Part shown: piece by piece, positions 34,829-46,601 of the stretch | Layout: every line of letters begins with the position of its first letter | Numbering within the stretch: the stretch's first letter is position 1 | NCBI GenBank assembly: GCA_033439795.1 | Contig: JAUTDP010000011.1 | Coordinates: 1,674,001 to 1,738,000, forward strand | Reading direction: 5' to 3' | Source of the DNA: Sordaria brevicollis | Lineage: Eukaryota > Ascomycota > Sordariomycetes > Sordariales > Sordariaceae | Length of the DNA stretch: 64,000 nucleotides | The notes under the pieces: model-generated | Database searches by the model: none | What the model was told of the DNA's origin: nothing | Seen by the model: only the letters and a program-made list of their open reading frames with translations | Translations under genes and position numbers: made by a program

Positions 34829-35600
34829 TTAATACTTTTAACCTCTTTAACGGCCGCCTATATATTAAATTCTCCCCCCGTTAAAAAAACCTATTTATAA
34901 TCCTCAAATCCAATATTTATATTATTAAATTAAAATTTTCTAATAATATAAAATATTCGCCTACCTTCTATATTTCTATAATATAATACTAATTCGGCTA
35001 AAGCCTTCCTAATTAAATAACCGATTTTAACGTCTATATTAACGAAGGAAAAATAATAATTTATACCGATAAATACAAAAAATACGTAAAATAAAGCTTC
35101 GATAAATTAATAAACGTCGAATAATAAAATAAAAACCGCTATTAATATTATTTATTTAAATAAAAAGGTAATTACGAATTAATTTAAAAAAAGGTTAATA
35201 ACGTTATCGATTACGAAATATAATTCTAAAAATTCTATTACGAATACCCTAATAAATTTATACTACCCCGCGTTTAAAACCTCTTCGACCGATTCCGTTA
35301 AAAGGAACGAAATATTACGATAACGGACCTTACTATTACTACCGCCTATAACGAGCCCCCGCGCCGCCGCTCTACCCGATTAATATAATAATTCGCTACT
35401 TCGAAAATGGAAACGTTATTATTAAAAAAAGAAGAGGAGGAGGGGTTAATAAAAATAATAATAAAGATTATACGATTTTTAATAAATAAATAATCTAAAA
35501 TACGGCTAACGTTACGTTTAGGAATATTTAACGAACTATTAAAGGATTTTAAAATATAATTATACGTATATATAGATTTTTCAACTCTACGAACTTCTTT
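34829..35600 (+). pseudogene. Element B pol C-terminus with chromodomain
   Basis: Continues the B integrase after L1. Reads GRLYIKFSPR, NLFIILKSN, then a chromodomain-like block at about 35125-35270: NRYQYYLFKxKGNYEL, VNNVIDYEIQFQKFYYEYPNK (compare the YLVKWKGY...TWEP...EFHxxYP pattern). An Arg-rich RRRSTRLIQQF and an acidic KKEEEEG tail follow (35365-35440). The chromodomain is expected to bind methylated H3K9, directing insertion to heterochromatin, which fits this location. It is separated from the integrase by 18.9 kb of nested elements. Confidence 0.75.
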
Positions 35601-35601
35601 T

Positions 35602-35613
35602 GAAGGGGGATAA
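35602..35613 (+). promoter_or_regulatory. Polypurine tract of element B
   Basis: GAAGGGGGATAA directly in front of the 3' LTR; equivalent to 10415-10424 of A1. Confidence 0.7.
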
Positions 35614-35895
35614 TATTATAAGATTAAACCTATATTATATTTAATATACGTATTAACCACCCTTATAAATACCTAATTCCCTAGTAGCCATTTACGACTA
35701 TAATATATATACTATAGTATAATATAACCCAAATTTAATTACTAATAGTTACGTACAGTATTACGTAGGCGTGTACGGGCTAGGGCATAGGCTCGCGCCC
35801 ATATATCCAGCCTTCTACGTATACTTCCCATTTCCTCTCCTTCGTACTTCAATATATATCCTAACCCATACCTAACGTGCACTCAGCCCGTAATA
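35614..35895 (+). repeat. 3' LTR of element B
   Basis: 282 bp, start TATTAT (TGTCAC before RIP), end GTAATA. The half from about 35750 on keeps more C and CpA than the 5' LTR does, whereas the first half is more mutated. Followed by TSD CCTAA (35896-35900) and LINE L0b. Confidence 0.88.
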
Positions 35896-36937
35896 CCTAA
35901 ATAAATATTGCCGAATATATAAAAATAAAAGATATTATTTATAAAATATAATAAATAAACTTAACCGTTTCTATTATTAAAATATGTTTATAGAAGAAAA
36001 GAATTAGCGAAAATAGGGGACTTTTTATAATAAAAGTTATAATTATAAAAGTAATTAAAACTTTTTGTAAAAAATTCCTCCTTTAAGAGGGTAATGCGTA
36101 TATTTATAAGCTATTTACCTCTTCGGTTAATATTTAATAATATTTTATTTATTAAAGCGTAAAATATTTAATGAAATTTTATTATAACGTTAACGTTTAT
36201 AAATATTATAATAAAAATAAATATAATAAGGACTACTTTAAAGAAGCGAATTACCTATTTAACGAAAATAAATCGTTAATCTTTTATATTCTATATAAAA
36301 AGTATAAATATTACGCTTTCGAAAAGAAGGTATACCCCTTTTTTTAAAAAATTATTATAAAAATTACTATAAAATATGCCGAAAAATTACGCTCTTTTAT
36401 ATACCGAAAAAACTTTAAAAAAAATACTATATTAAAACCGGCGGTAATAAAGGATAATAAAGATATTAATTTCCTTAATACCCCCCTTACCGTTTATATT
36501 ATTATTATTTATAAAAAAAAATTTAAAAGTAAAAATAAAGGCCGTACCTATAAGTAAATTAATAAACCCTCTATTAAACCGAAATTAACGGCTAAAAGCC
36601 CGATAAATGTATTTACGAATTTTTAAAGTTTAAGTATTTAGAACGGCGCCGGCTTAATCGCCGTTATTAAACCGGTTATTTAAAAGGAAAAAACTCCCGT
36701 TCCTACTCCGCTTGCGGGGCTAAAAAATATTCCCTTATAGAATAATTAATAATTTAATTAAAAATATTTTATTAAAATATAGGGAAATCGTACGAAAGAA
36801 GGAAATTACTATTCGAATAAAAGGAGATTTATAATATTGTAACGATTTAAAAACCGGATAAGAATTTAAACGAAAATATTTATTATTTATAAAGTAATAA
36901 ATATATTGGAGTAGATTATTTAAAAAAAGGGAGGGTG
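35896..36937 (+). mobile_element. LINE copy L0b, segment 2 of 3
   Basis: ORF1 resumes after element B with ITEYIKIKDIIYKI-like text and runs through the gag-like part to the start of the ORF2 endonuclease, where the short copy Ls is inserted. The TSD AAAAAGGGAGGGTG is at 36924-36937 and 37888-37901. Confidence 0.87.
35901..36760 (+). pseudogene. LINE ORF1 gag-like part (L0b)
   Basis: Reads RINFRGLFIIKVIIIKVIKTF, KFYYNVNVYKYYNKNKYNKDYFKEANYLF, FYILYKKYKYYAFEKKVYPFF, then LKPAVIKDNKDINFLNTPLTVYIIII. The Tyr clusters are probable former zinc-knuckle Cys/His (pattern near C-x2-C-x4-H-x7-C-P in the second). ORF1 ends near 36700-36760. Confidence 0.62.
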
Positions 36938-37887
36938 AAAAGTAAAATTCTTATTCCCTAGCTAAATTTATAGCGCTAATATAATATAGGGTCTATCTCC
37001 GATTCCCCGTAGGATAAAACCGTAAGTATTAAACGCCCCGGATAAAAACCCCGGTTATATTTCTCGGCGCGGACCTATTTACGCCGCTTCTTCGGCATTT
37101 TACGATCGTAGTATATACCTACCGCTAACGCGATTAATATCCGTCTTATTTCTTTTATTTACCATTACGCTAAAATATTAAACTATTCCGCTTTTTTAAT
37201 TCGCTATCCCGTCCTTTATTTACTACCGTTTTCTACCTTCTATTCTCCTTCCTATTTACCTTTTTAACCGCTATTAAATTTTTTAATTATTAAATTTTCT
37301 TTTATTCTTTTTATCCTCTTCCTCCTTTTATTATAATTATATTTTTACTATAATTTATATTAGCGTAAAGACTTCCCTCCTTTAAATATAAATACCCCTT
37401 ATCCCCTTAAATTTTTTTAAATTTTTCCTTCTTTTAACGATTATAATCGATTCGAAATAACTATTCCCCGTTAAAAATACGCTAAAGCATTTTATAAAAT
37501 AATAAAAACCTTTAATAAAAAAAAAGGCGAAAATTCGTTTCCCCTTCGCCCTCTTTCGTTAATTCTTATATTTAATATAATTAATACCGATATTAAAATT
37601 AATTTTAAACGTATTATTAAACGCTTTATTAGTAATAAATTCTTCTATATACCGGAAAAAGGGTAAATCCTCCCCCCGTTACGTTCTATCCTTACGTTAA
37701 CCTTTTTAAAATTATATTTGTATTCCTTCGTATTTCGTCTATACCCTTTAGTTAATTGAGGCCCTTTTCGCCTTCCCGGCCATCCCGGGTTACGATACTT
37801 ATATAGAAGCCGTCGTTGAGTCGACCTATTGCATCCCCAATTACCCGAGTAAGTTACTATCTTCTATATTGTTAACGTTTCCCACTC
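36938..37887 (-). mobile_element. Short LINE copy Ls (950 bp, 5'-truncated)
   Basis: Minus-strand LINE holding only the 3' 950 bases, from the tail at 36938 to a 5' truncation at 37887, between perfect 14-bp TSDs. Its 5' end (37760-37887) is much less RIPed than the rest. It is inserted into the endonuclease of L0b. It carries the 3' hairpin near 37068. Confidence 0.93.
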
Positions 37888-38828
37888 AAAAAGGGAGGGT
37901 GGTTATTTATATAAATAAAAAATAGAATTTTAAGGATTTAAATTTTTATATCGGAAAAAATTAGATTTTTATAACGTTTAAGAATTTAAAAGAATTATTA
38001 ATTGTCTATTCGATTTATTCTCTTATTAAAACGTATAAAATATTAAAATATAAATAAGGGTTTCCCCTCTTCGAATTTTTCAAAGAAAAACCCCTAATAA
38101 GATATTAAATTGTAACCGTCGGAGATTTTAATTTCTATTATTTTAATTAAAATTTAAAGAATAAAATTAACCCGGGAACCGAAAAATTCTTCATATAAAT
38201 ATAATAATAATATATATAGTTTATTACCTTTAAAAGGGAATTAACCCGTATAAATAATATAATACGGGAAAAAAGAAATAGAATAATCGATTACGTATAA
38301 ATAATACTAAAAATCGAAACCGAATATTAAGGGGCGTAATAATACGAATAAACCGGTTTAAATTATTATCCTCAAAAAATTTAAATTTATATTAGAAAAA
38401 AAGTGAGGAAAATAAAAATAGAAGAAAATTATAATTAAAATTTAATAAATGTAAAAAAAGTATAAAAAGCGGCGTTATAACGGATTTCGGTCTTGGCGAA
38501 GATCGATACGAAAGAGGAATTAAAATTTATATTTAATAAATTTAATAAAAAATTTATAAATATAGCGGAAGAATTCGTCCCGTACCGGAAGAAAAATCGA
38601 AGGAAAAAAGCGAAGTAATAAACGCTAGAATATAAAATAATAACGAAAAATATAAAGCGGAAATAATAGAAATAATATAAGGAAAAAATATCTTCGATTT
38701 AAATAAAATTCGTAGAAGTATTAATAAAGAAAAGAAGGATTAATACGAAAATTTAGTAAACGATATAGTAAAAAAGCGTTGAAAGGGTATCGAAGAATTT
38801 AAATAAATTTTAAACCCTTGAAAAATAA
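37888..38828 (+). mobile_element. LINE copy L0b, segment 3 of 3 (ORF2 endonuclease)
   Basis: Continues ORF2 after Ls: INKKxNFKDLNF, ELLIVYSIYSLIKTYKILKYK, GFPLFEFFKEKPLI, VGDFNFYYFN (38125-38155; GDFNxHHPxWD motif), then a Lys/Glu-rich stretch to 38828. There it meets an unrelated fragment, so the RT part of L0b is not in this window. Confidence 0.82.
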
Positions 38829-39376
38829 GGCATTTTATCCGCGTGCACTATATGAATCTTAGACGTGCACCATTCCTTATTTGTGCACCATTTGGGTTAG
38901 GGTTATAGGTGTAGTCGAAAATTTCAAAATATTTTTTTAAATATGACCGTTATATTTTAAAGACCTTCCCGTATAAGATAGTGCCAAACCCATTCCGCTA
39001 ATGGATTTCCTATTCACTTATATACTTAGCGCCTAGCCTTAGCGTATAAACCTTCTTATCGCTTCCTTTTTTCTTTTCTTTTTTCAATTAAATACTTTAA
39101 CCGTTTAATATTACCCTTAATTAAATTTATTTATATTTACGTATATTTAATTATATCGATTACAAAAACGTTCCCTAATTTTCTTAAGTATTTAAAATAT
39201 ATAATATATTACGTATTCGATTTTCAAAATACCGCTATAGAATTTAGATAATTTGGAGGCGATAATCGAATTAATTTAATTTAACGACTTCGAAAGTAAT
39301 AATACCGATAATAGCGGTAACGATAGTAGTAATAAATAGGGCAATTTCTTGATAAATAACGATAAAATTTTTATCG
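38829..39376 (+). other. Unidentified fragment with GTGCAC repeats and an acidic ORF start
   Basis: Not LINE and not elements A or B. It begins GGCATTTTATCCGCG and contains GTGCAC at 38843, 38865 and 38883 and the telomere-like GGGTTAGGGTTATAGG at 38894-38909. A promoter-like zone follows (TATAAACC near 39045 and a CT-rich run 39065-39090). From about 39253 a frame reads NLEAIIELI, stop, FNDFESNNTDNSGNDSSNK, stop, GNFLINNDKIFIE, acidic and Ser/Asn-rich like the N-terminus of some fungal transposases. LINE L3 cuts it at 39377. It could be the 5' end of a DNA transposon or of an LTR element; I cannot identify it. Confidence 0.5.
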
Positions 39377-39624
39377 AAGTAAGATTCTTATTCCCTAATT
39401 AAATTTATAGCGCCAATATAGTATGGGGTCTATTTCCGATTCTCCGTAGGATGAAACTATAGGCGATAAATGCCTCGGATAAAAACCCCGGCTATATTTC
39501 CCGGCGTAGACCTATCTGCGCCGCTTCTTCGGCGTTCTACGATCGCGGTACATACCTACCGCCAATACGATTAATATCCGTCTCATCCCTTTTATTTATT
39601 ATTACATTAAAATATTAAATTATT
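39377..39624 (-). mobile_element. LINE copy L3, 3' terminal segment
   Basis: Minus-strand LINE 3' end (tail AAGTAAGATTC on the + strand, 3' hairpin near 39504), interrupted at 39624 by full-length L2. The 12-bp TSD TATTAAATTATT is at 39613-39624 and 46602-46613. L3 resumes at 46602 and again at 55065. Confidence 0.88.
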
Positions 39625-39679
39625 AAAAAGGCGAAACTACTTTAGAACCGGAAACGCCGATTTCTAATCGAGGAGCGCT

Positions 39680-41345
39680 CTAAAACGAAAACCGATAATA
39701 GGAATCGATTTAAAAAGGTTTTTTACGTCTTTTATAATATCCTACGACGAATATAACGACGACGATATATCGTTATTATTAATAGCGATTAATAATGGTA
39801 ATTATAAATTCGAAAATAGTATTTATAATCCGCTCGTAGGATTTTCAATTTGCAATAACCCTAACGTAGTACGCGCTACGAAGATTTCGGAAAAAACGTA
39901 AAAGGACGATGAAATTATAAAGAAATTTATCGCTAAAGCGAATAAATTTTTAAATTACGACGCCGTTTCATTCGAAAATTGTAATTAAATTTATAAATTA
40001 TTTAATAAATATATGAAAATCTTTACGAAGAAAAGTAGGGTAATACGCCCCGAAGTTAATAAAGTTAATAATAATTAGATTATTATTAAGAAAGATTTCG
40101 ACGATTTAAAGAAGATAATTTTATAAGAATTATAGAAGAACGTTAAAAAAGCGCCGAAAATATAAGTTGGAATTATGAAGGACGTTTTTTTTAAAATTAG
40201 GTTTATTTTCTAATATATTATAATTATTACCCCCCCCCCTCGAAGATATTTTTTATTAATTATAATTATATTTTCTTTATTTAAAGTATTATAATCGATA
40301 TTTAATATTCGAAGCGGACGAATAAAAAAATTAAAATTTAAATTGAAAAGATATTTTATAATTTAAAAATTAATACCTTTAATATTATACGAACCGTTAT
40401 AAAATTATTTATAATTAGAAATTATAGAATTATATTCGATAATATTATATACGAATAATATTAATAATATTAAATTTAAATTAAGAAAATTTTTAGTAAA
40501 AAAGTATTTATATTTTTGAATATTATTACGTTAATCGTTAAAGGGTTCCTTTAAGCGAATATCGCCGAATATATAAGGATAGAGGATATTATTTATAAAA
40601 TATAATAGGCGAATTCGACCGCTTCTATTATTAAAATACGCCCGTAGAAGAAGAAAATTGGCGAGGATAGAGGATTCTTTATAATAGAGGTTATAATTAT
40701 AAAAGTAATTGAAATTCTTTATAAAGGATTCCTCTTTTAAAAAGGTAATACGTATATTTACAAATTATTTACTTTTTTAATTAATATTTAATAGTATTTT
40801 ATTTATTAGGGTATAAGATATTTAGGGAAATTTTATTATAATATTAACGTTTATAAACGTTATAATAAAGATAAATATAATAAAAACTATTTTAGAGAAG
40901 CGAATTACTTATTTAATAAAAATAAATCGCTAATTTTCTACATTCCGTATAGAAAGTACGGGTATTACGCTTTCGAAAAGAAAGTATATCTTATTTTTAA
41001 AAAAATTACCGCGAAGGTTATTATAAAATACGCCGAAAGGTTATATTTATTTATATACTGGAAGGATTTTAAAAGAAATATTATATTAAAATTAGTAGTA
41101 ATAAAGGATAATAAAGATATTAATTTCTTTAATACCCCTTTTACCGTCCGTATTATTATTATTCGTAAAAAGGAATTTAAAAATAAAAATAAAAGTTATA
41201 CCCGTAAATAAATTAACGGGCTTTTTATTAAATTGAAATTAGCGGCTAAAAACTTAATAAATATATTTATAAATTTTTAAAATTCGGGTATTCGGAGCGG
41301 CGCCGGTTTAATTACCGCTATTAGACCAATTATTTAAAAAGAAAA
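39680..41345 (+). pseudogene. LINE ORF1 (L2)
   Basis: Starts in RIPed sequence: GIDLKRFFTSF near 39701, where the second Gly of GIDLGGSFT is lost, then SYDEYNDDDIS and the charged middle with FNKYMKIFTKKS. Poly-C here is ten C then TC (40230-40241), about two bases longer than in L1, shifting the frame. The gag-like part follows: IEDIIYKIQQANSTASIIKIRP, KFYYNINVYKRYNKDKYNKNYFREANYLF, FYIPYRKYGYYAFEKKVY (40950-41000), PAGLKN near 41370. A dead copy. Confidence 0.65.
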
Positions 41346-41359
41346 AATTCCCACTCCTA

Positions 41360-44300
41360 CTTTACCCGCAGGGCTAAAAAATATTCTTTTATAAAATAAT
41401 TAATAATTTAATTAAAAATATTTTATTAGAATATAGGGAAATCGTACGAAAGAGGGAAGTTATTATTCGAATAGGAGGAGATTTATAATATTATAGCGAT
41501 TTAAAAGCCGGGTAAGAATTTAAACGAAGATATTTATTATTTATAGGGCGGTAAATATATTAGGGTAAATTATTTAAAAAAGGAGAGGGCGGTTATTAAT
41601 ATAAATAAAAAATAAAATTTTAAGGATTTAAATTTCCGCGTTAGAAAAAATTAAACCTCCATAACGTTTAAAAATTTAAAGGAATTATTAACCGTCTATT
41701 CGATTTATTCCCCTATTAAAATATATAAAATATTAAAATATAAATAGGGGTCTCCCCTCTTCGAATTCTTCGAAGAAAGACCTTCGGTAAAATATTAAAT
41801 TGTAACCGTCGGGGATTTTAACTTTTATTATCCCGATTAGGATTTAAAAAATAGAATTAGCCTAAGAGTCGAAAAATTCCTTATATAAATATAATAGTAG
41901 TGTATATAATTTATTACCCTTAGAAGGGAATTAATTTATATAAGTAATACAATACGGGAAGAGAGAAATAGGATAATCAATTACGTATAAATAATATTAA
42001 AAATTGAAACCGAATATTAAGGGGTATAATAATATAAATAAATTAATTCGGATTATTATCCTTAAGAAATTTAAATTTATATTAGAAGAAAGGTTAAGAA
42101 AGCGGAAATAGAAGAAAATTATAATTAAAATTTAATAAACGTAGAAAAAGTACGAGAAGCGGCGTTATAATAAATTTCGGTCTTAATAAAAATCGATACG
42201 AAAGAGGAATTAGAATTTATATTTAATAAATTCGATAAAGAATTTATAAATATAATAAAGGAATTTATCCTATATTAAAAGAAAAGTCGAAGGAGAAAAA
42301 TAAAGTAATAAACGTTAGAATATAAAATAGCGACGAAAAATATAAAGTAAAAATAGTAAAAGTAATATAGGGAAAGGATATTTTCGAATTAGATAAAGTT
42401 TGTAGAAATATCGATAAAAAAAAGAAGGATTAATACGAAAATTTAATAAACGATATAACGAAAAGGTGTTAAAAGGGCGTTAAAGAATTTAAATAAATTT
42501 TAGACCCTTAAAAAATAAATTTATATTCGAAGCTATTTATTAATAAACCCGCCTAAATTTTTAATTTTTAAATAATACGAAGGAATAAAAGAAATCGAAG
42601 ACTATAGCGGTAAAGTAAATATTTTCGCCGAATATTTCTTCCCGAAAGTAAATATCCTTATAAATTATTTACCCGATTAGACCTTTTTACTAAATACCGG
42701 CGATTTATTATTTATTAACAAATTAATTACCGAAGAAGATATTTAAGAAGTTTTATTTTAAATAATTCCGAATAAAATATTAAGCGTCGATTAATATTTA
42801 AATAAATTTTTAAAAATTTATAGGGAATTATTCCGAAAAATTATAACCGCTTTTATAATTACGAATTTTCGTCTTGGGTATTTTCTATAACGGTTTAAAA
42901 ACGTAAAAGTAATTATTTTTAAAAAATTAAAAAAAACCGCCGTATAATAAAAATTAACCGGCGTATAGAAGTTAATTTTATTATTAAATAATATTGGGAA
43001 AATCTTCGAAGCGTTCGTCGTTAAAAGATTTACTTAAGCCGTAAAAGAATTTAACCTCCTACTAGAGGGCTAAATAAATAATTAAATAGGCCGTTCGACC
43101 GAATTTATTATCCGTATTATTATAGATATTATATATACGGTTTAGAAATTCGGAATTATTATATTATTAATATTCTTTAATTTTAAAGGTATATTCGATA
43201 AAATTAATTATAAATAATTATTATATACCCTATAGGAAATACGACTCTTATAATAAATTTTCGAATAAGTAGCGAATTTCGTTAATAGATAAAGAGGTTC
43301 CCTTTTCTTCGACGATAAAATATCCGTACCCTATATTATAAAAACCGGAATACTTTAAGGCTCCCCCTTCTCTTTAATTTTTTTTATCCTTTTTATTATT
43401 TTATTATACTATAAATTAATTATAATTAAGAATATAATTATAATCGGTTTTACTAATAATATTAATATTATCGTTGTAATAAAGATTATTAAAGAGAATT
43501 ATAAAATACTTTAAACGGTATAAAAAATTTATTCCGAATAGGTAAGGGAAAGAAATATAAAATTCGAAGCGAATAAAATGGAATTAATATATTTTATATA
43601 AACGAAGGTATTAAAAACGGAAATTCTTTAATTCGAAAATATTATATTTCGACCGATAGAATTAATAAAATTCTTAAACGTTTAATTAAATTATAAATTT
43701 AATTATCGAATTTACGCGGAAGCTATTAAAAAGAAAATAAAAATTTAAACGAATATATTAACCTAATTAATTATAAAAATTTAGGGTTATTCTTTCGTTC
43801 GTACAAAGGAAATTTATATTAAATATATTCGAAGCGCGATTATATATAGAACTTTAACCTTTTACTAACCAATAAAAATATATAATAAACCCCGAAAAAT
43901 AATAATTAAATTAATTAAATATTAAATTAAATATTTAAAAATCGTCGCCGGAATATATAAAATTACGCCGGTACGGAACCTTAAAATAGAAACTTTTTAC
44001 CCGCTATTCGACTTCTATTTTAATAAATAGGTAAGGGCTTTCGAAAAGAGATTCGCTTATACGGATTAAATTCAATTTGTCCGAAGAATAGTAATTTGGG
44101 TAATTAATTATATTTAAATAAAACGAATAAAAGGTCGATTATTTATTAATAAATTAGAAAATAATATTATTAAAATTAAATAAATAAAGGAATAAATATT
44201 AATAGAGAATTTTATAATAATTATAATAGGACCGCCCCCGGTAATAAGTATACCCGTTTAATCGTTATAACTATTAAAATTTTTAATTTTCGATTAAGAA

Positions 44301-44830
44301 ATATAATTAAAAAATATTATAAAGAGAGAATAGGTATCGCGCTATAATTATTAATTAATAATAATAATAATTAAATTAAATTAACGGTATAAATTTATAA
44401 TTATTAATTTCGACCCGAAGTTTAGCGATATTGTAATAAAACGGTATATAATCGGTTAAAAAAAAAGAAGTAGAAAAGAATTTAATTTTCGGAGGACGAT
44501 AAGGATTATTATTTATTAACGAAAGCGAAGAATTCCCTCTTCGTTTAAGCGAGAATAGAGGTAATCGGCCTTAGAATTTTCTTTTTTTAAAGGAGAATCC
44601 TTAATATCAATACCTTTATTTATTCGTACGAATTAAAATAGGAAACGTTTTATTATATTACGTTCGAATATTTCCGGATAATAAATATATAATTCGTAAT
44701 AACCGATTAACCGTAAATATAAAAATAATTCTAAATTCATTTAAACGATAAAATTAAGGCCGAAAGAATTTTATTATAAATATTTTAATTAGGACGATTA
44801 AATAAATACCGCTTAGTAATCGAATTAAAA
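41360..44830 (+). pseudogene. LINE ORF2 (L2): endonuclease and reverse transcriptase
   Basis: The endonuclease begins FYQNIGKSYERGKLLFEQEEIYNIIAIQKPG (about 41422-41515; compare the QYNVxKS and IAIQEPW motifs), then GSPLFEFFEERPSV and GDFNFYYPD at 41811. RT: IGKIFEAFVVKRFTQAVKEFNLL (about 43005-43070), RSTEFIIRII, FNFKGIFDKINYKQLLYTL, NFVNRQRGSLFFDDKISVPY, GSPFSLIFFILF, and the active site GFTNNIN with NN at 43455-43460 for DD. Then FEANKMELIYF and ITPVRNLKIETFYPLFDFYFNK near 43970-44040. Residue runs given here read stops as Gln. Order and motifs fit Tad1-clade LINEs. Confidence 0.85.
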
Positions 44831-44999
44831 GAAAAGTAGCGAAACGAATTCGCTTATTACTTTTAATTTTCTTTTCTTCCTTTTCTTTTACTTTTATTTA
44901 TTAATACGCTAAAACGAGGATAGGGGAGGATTTCTATTTAATTAAAAATTTATTAGGTTGCGAAAGCGATAATTTATTTAATTATTATTTATTTTTATA

Positions 45000-46601
45000 A
45001 TTAATTAAAATTTTTAATATTTTATTATTATCGGCGAATAAATAGTTTTATTTATTAAATTAACGAATATATTAGCGTATAATATTAATTACAAATTAAC
45101 GCTAAGCGAATTAATTATTATTAATAGGAACGGGATTAGTAGGACGAATAGCCGGCGAATTAATTTTTATTAAAGAATTATTACGGGAAAGTATATAAAT
45201 ATTATTACTACTCGGGGGAATTTTACCTCTACCGCTATGAAGTAAATTACTATTATTATTACGGGGCAAACTATTACTATTATTATAAGGAATATTATTT
45301 AAAAGAATATAATTATAAATTAAATTATTTTTATTAAAAAGGAAGAATTCGCAATAACCTTTTTAGAAGTAATTATTAACTAACTATTTTTTATAGCGGG
45401 TAAATTACTTTAGGGTATTAATAAAATTATTATTAATAAAACGAAAGCGAATCGCGCCGGTAAATTCTTTAATAATAATATAAAAGTGGATAAAATAATC
45501 GCAGAATTCGCTATTAATCGGGTCTTTATTAATAATTTTCTTTTAAAAAGTATTATAGAAATTATAGAAGCCGCGAGGTATATCGATTATATAATACAAA
45601 ACCGCTAAAATATATTAAATAACTTAATTAAATTTATTTAAAGACGAATTAGAATAAAAGACGTTAATAATATAAAAAATAGTAATTTATTTAGGTAATT
45701 AGGGATATAATAAATTAATTTAACGACGGCTTCTATATAAATATTATAACCCAAGACGGTTAAGAAAGAAAGAAGGGCCTTAATTAATTAAAAAGTATAG
45801 GCGAAATATAGAGGAGTATAAATATAACTTTAAAAAAATTAATATAAAATAAAATATAACGGAAGGAGGATTTACCCTTTTTCTAATATATAAAAGAATT
45901 TATTATTAATAAAGCGTTTAATAATACGTTCGAAATTAATTTTAGTATTAGTATTAATTATATTAAATATAGGGATTAATAAAAGAGGGCGAAAGGGAGA
46001 CGAATTCTCGCCTTTATTTTCGTTAAAGGTTTTTATTATTTTATAGAGCGTTTTAGCACATTTTTAACGAAGAATAATTATTTCGAATCGATTATTATTA
46101 TTAAAGGAAAGAAAAATTTAAAAAAATTTAAGGGATAGGGGGTTTTTATATTTAGGGGAGGGAAATCTTTATACTAATATAAACTATAATAGGAATATAA
46201 TTATAATAAAGGGAAAAAGAGGATAAAAAGAATAAAAGAAAATTTAACGGTTAAAAGGTTTAATAGTAATTAAAAAGGTAAATAAGTAGGGGAATAAAAG
46301 GCGGAAGGTAATAATAAATAAAAAATAGGACGGCGGATTAAAAAGGTAAAATAATTTAATATTCTAATATAATAATAAATGGAAGGGATAAGACGGATAT
46401 TAATTATATTGGCGGTAGGTATATATTACGATCGGGGAACGCCGAAGAAGCGGCGTAGATAGGTCTACGCTAGGAAATATAGCCGGGGTTTTTATCCGGG
46501 GCGCTTAACGCTTATAGTTTCATCCTACGGGGAATTAGAGATGGACCCTATATTATATTAGCGCTATAAATTTAGCTAGGGAATAAGAATCTTATTTACT
46601 T
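45000..46601 (+). other. LINE 3' region of L2, coding content unresolved
   Basis: Same 3' module as 1-1587 and 33241-34828. Low-complexity block 45170-45330, 3' hairpin near 46452-46471 with one stem pair weakened to G-T, then the tail. Several frames are partly open on both strands; none is assigned. Confidence 0.6.

Larger units (their letters stand above)
2323..35895 (+). mobile_element. Ty3/gypsy chromovirus B, full span with nested insertions
   Basis: The element is defined by two 282-bp LTRs (2323-2604 and 35614-35895) and a perfect 5-bp TSD CCTAA on both sides, inserted in LINE L0b. Its own internal sequence is in four pieces: 2605-3439, 10686-15968, and 34829-35613, with A1 (3440-10680) and the L1/A2/LINE-dimer complex (15969-34828) between them. 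Reading order is gag with a CCHC knuckle, protease, RT, RNase H, DD35E integrase and chromodomain. Removing the nested insertions leaves an element of roughly 7.4 kb. It is inactive: RIP stops run through the whole frame. Confidence 0.9.
39625..46601 (+). mobile_element. LINE copy L2, full length, + strand
   Basis: About 6.97 kb: 12 extra A-rich bases (39625-39636), the 5' end CTACTTTAGAACCGG at 39637, ORF1, ORF2, 3' region, and the tail GAATAAGAATCTTATTTACT at 46601, between 12-bp TSDs. It is a complete copy and a good reference for the family's structure, though heavily RIPed. Confidence 0.92.

Noticed and set aside
44050..44800. RNase H domain in LINE ORF2
   Set aside because: Expected for Tad1-type elements, but I could not find a convincing catalytic D-E-D set in any copy, so it is not claimed.
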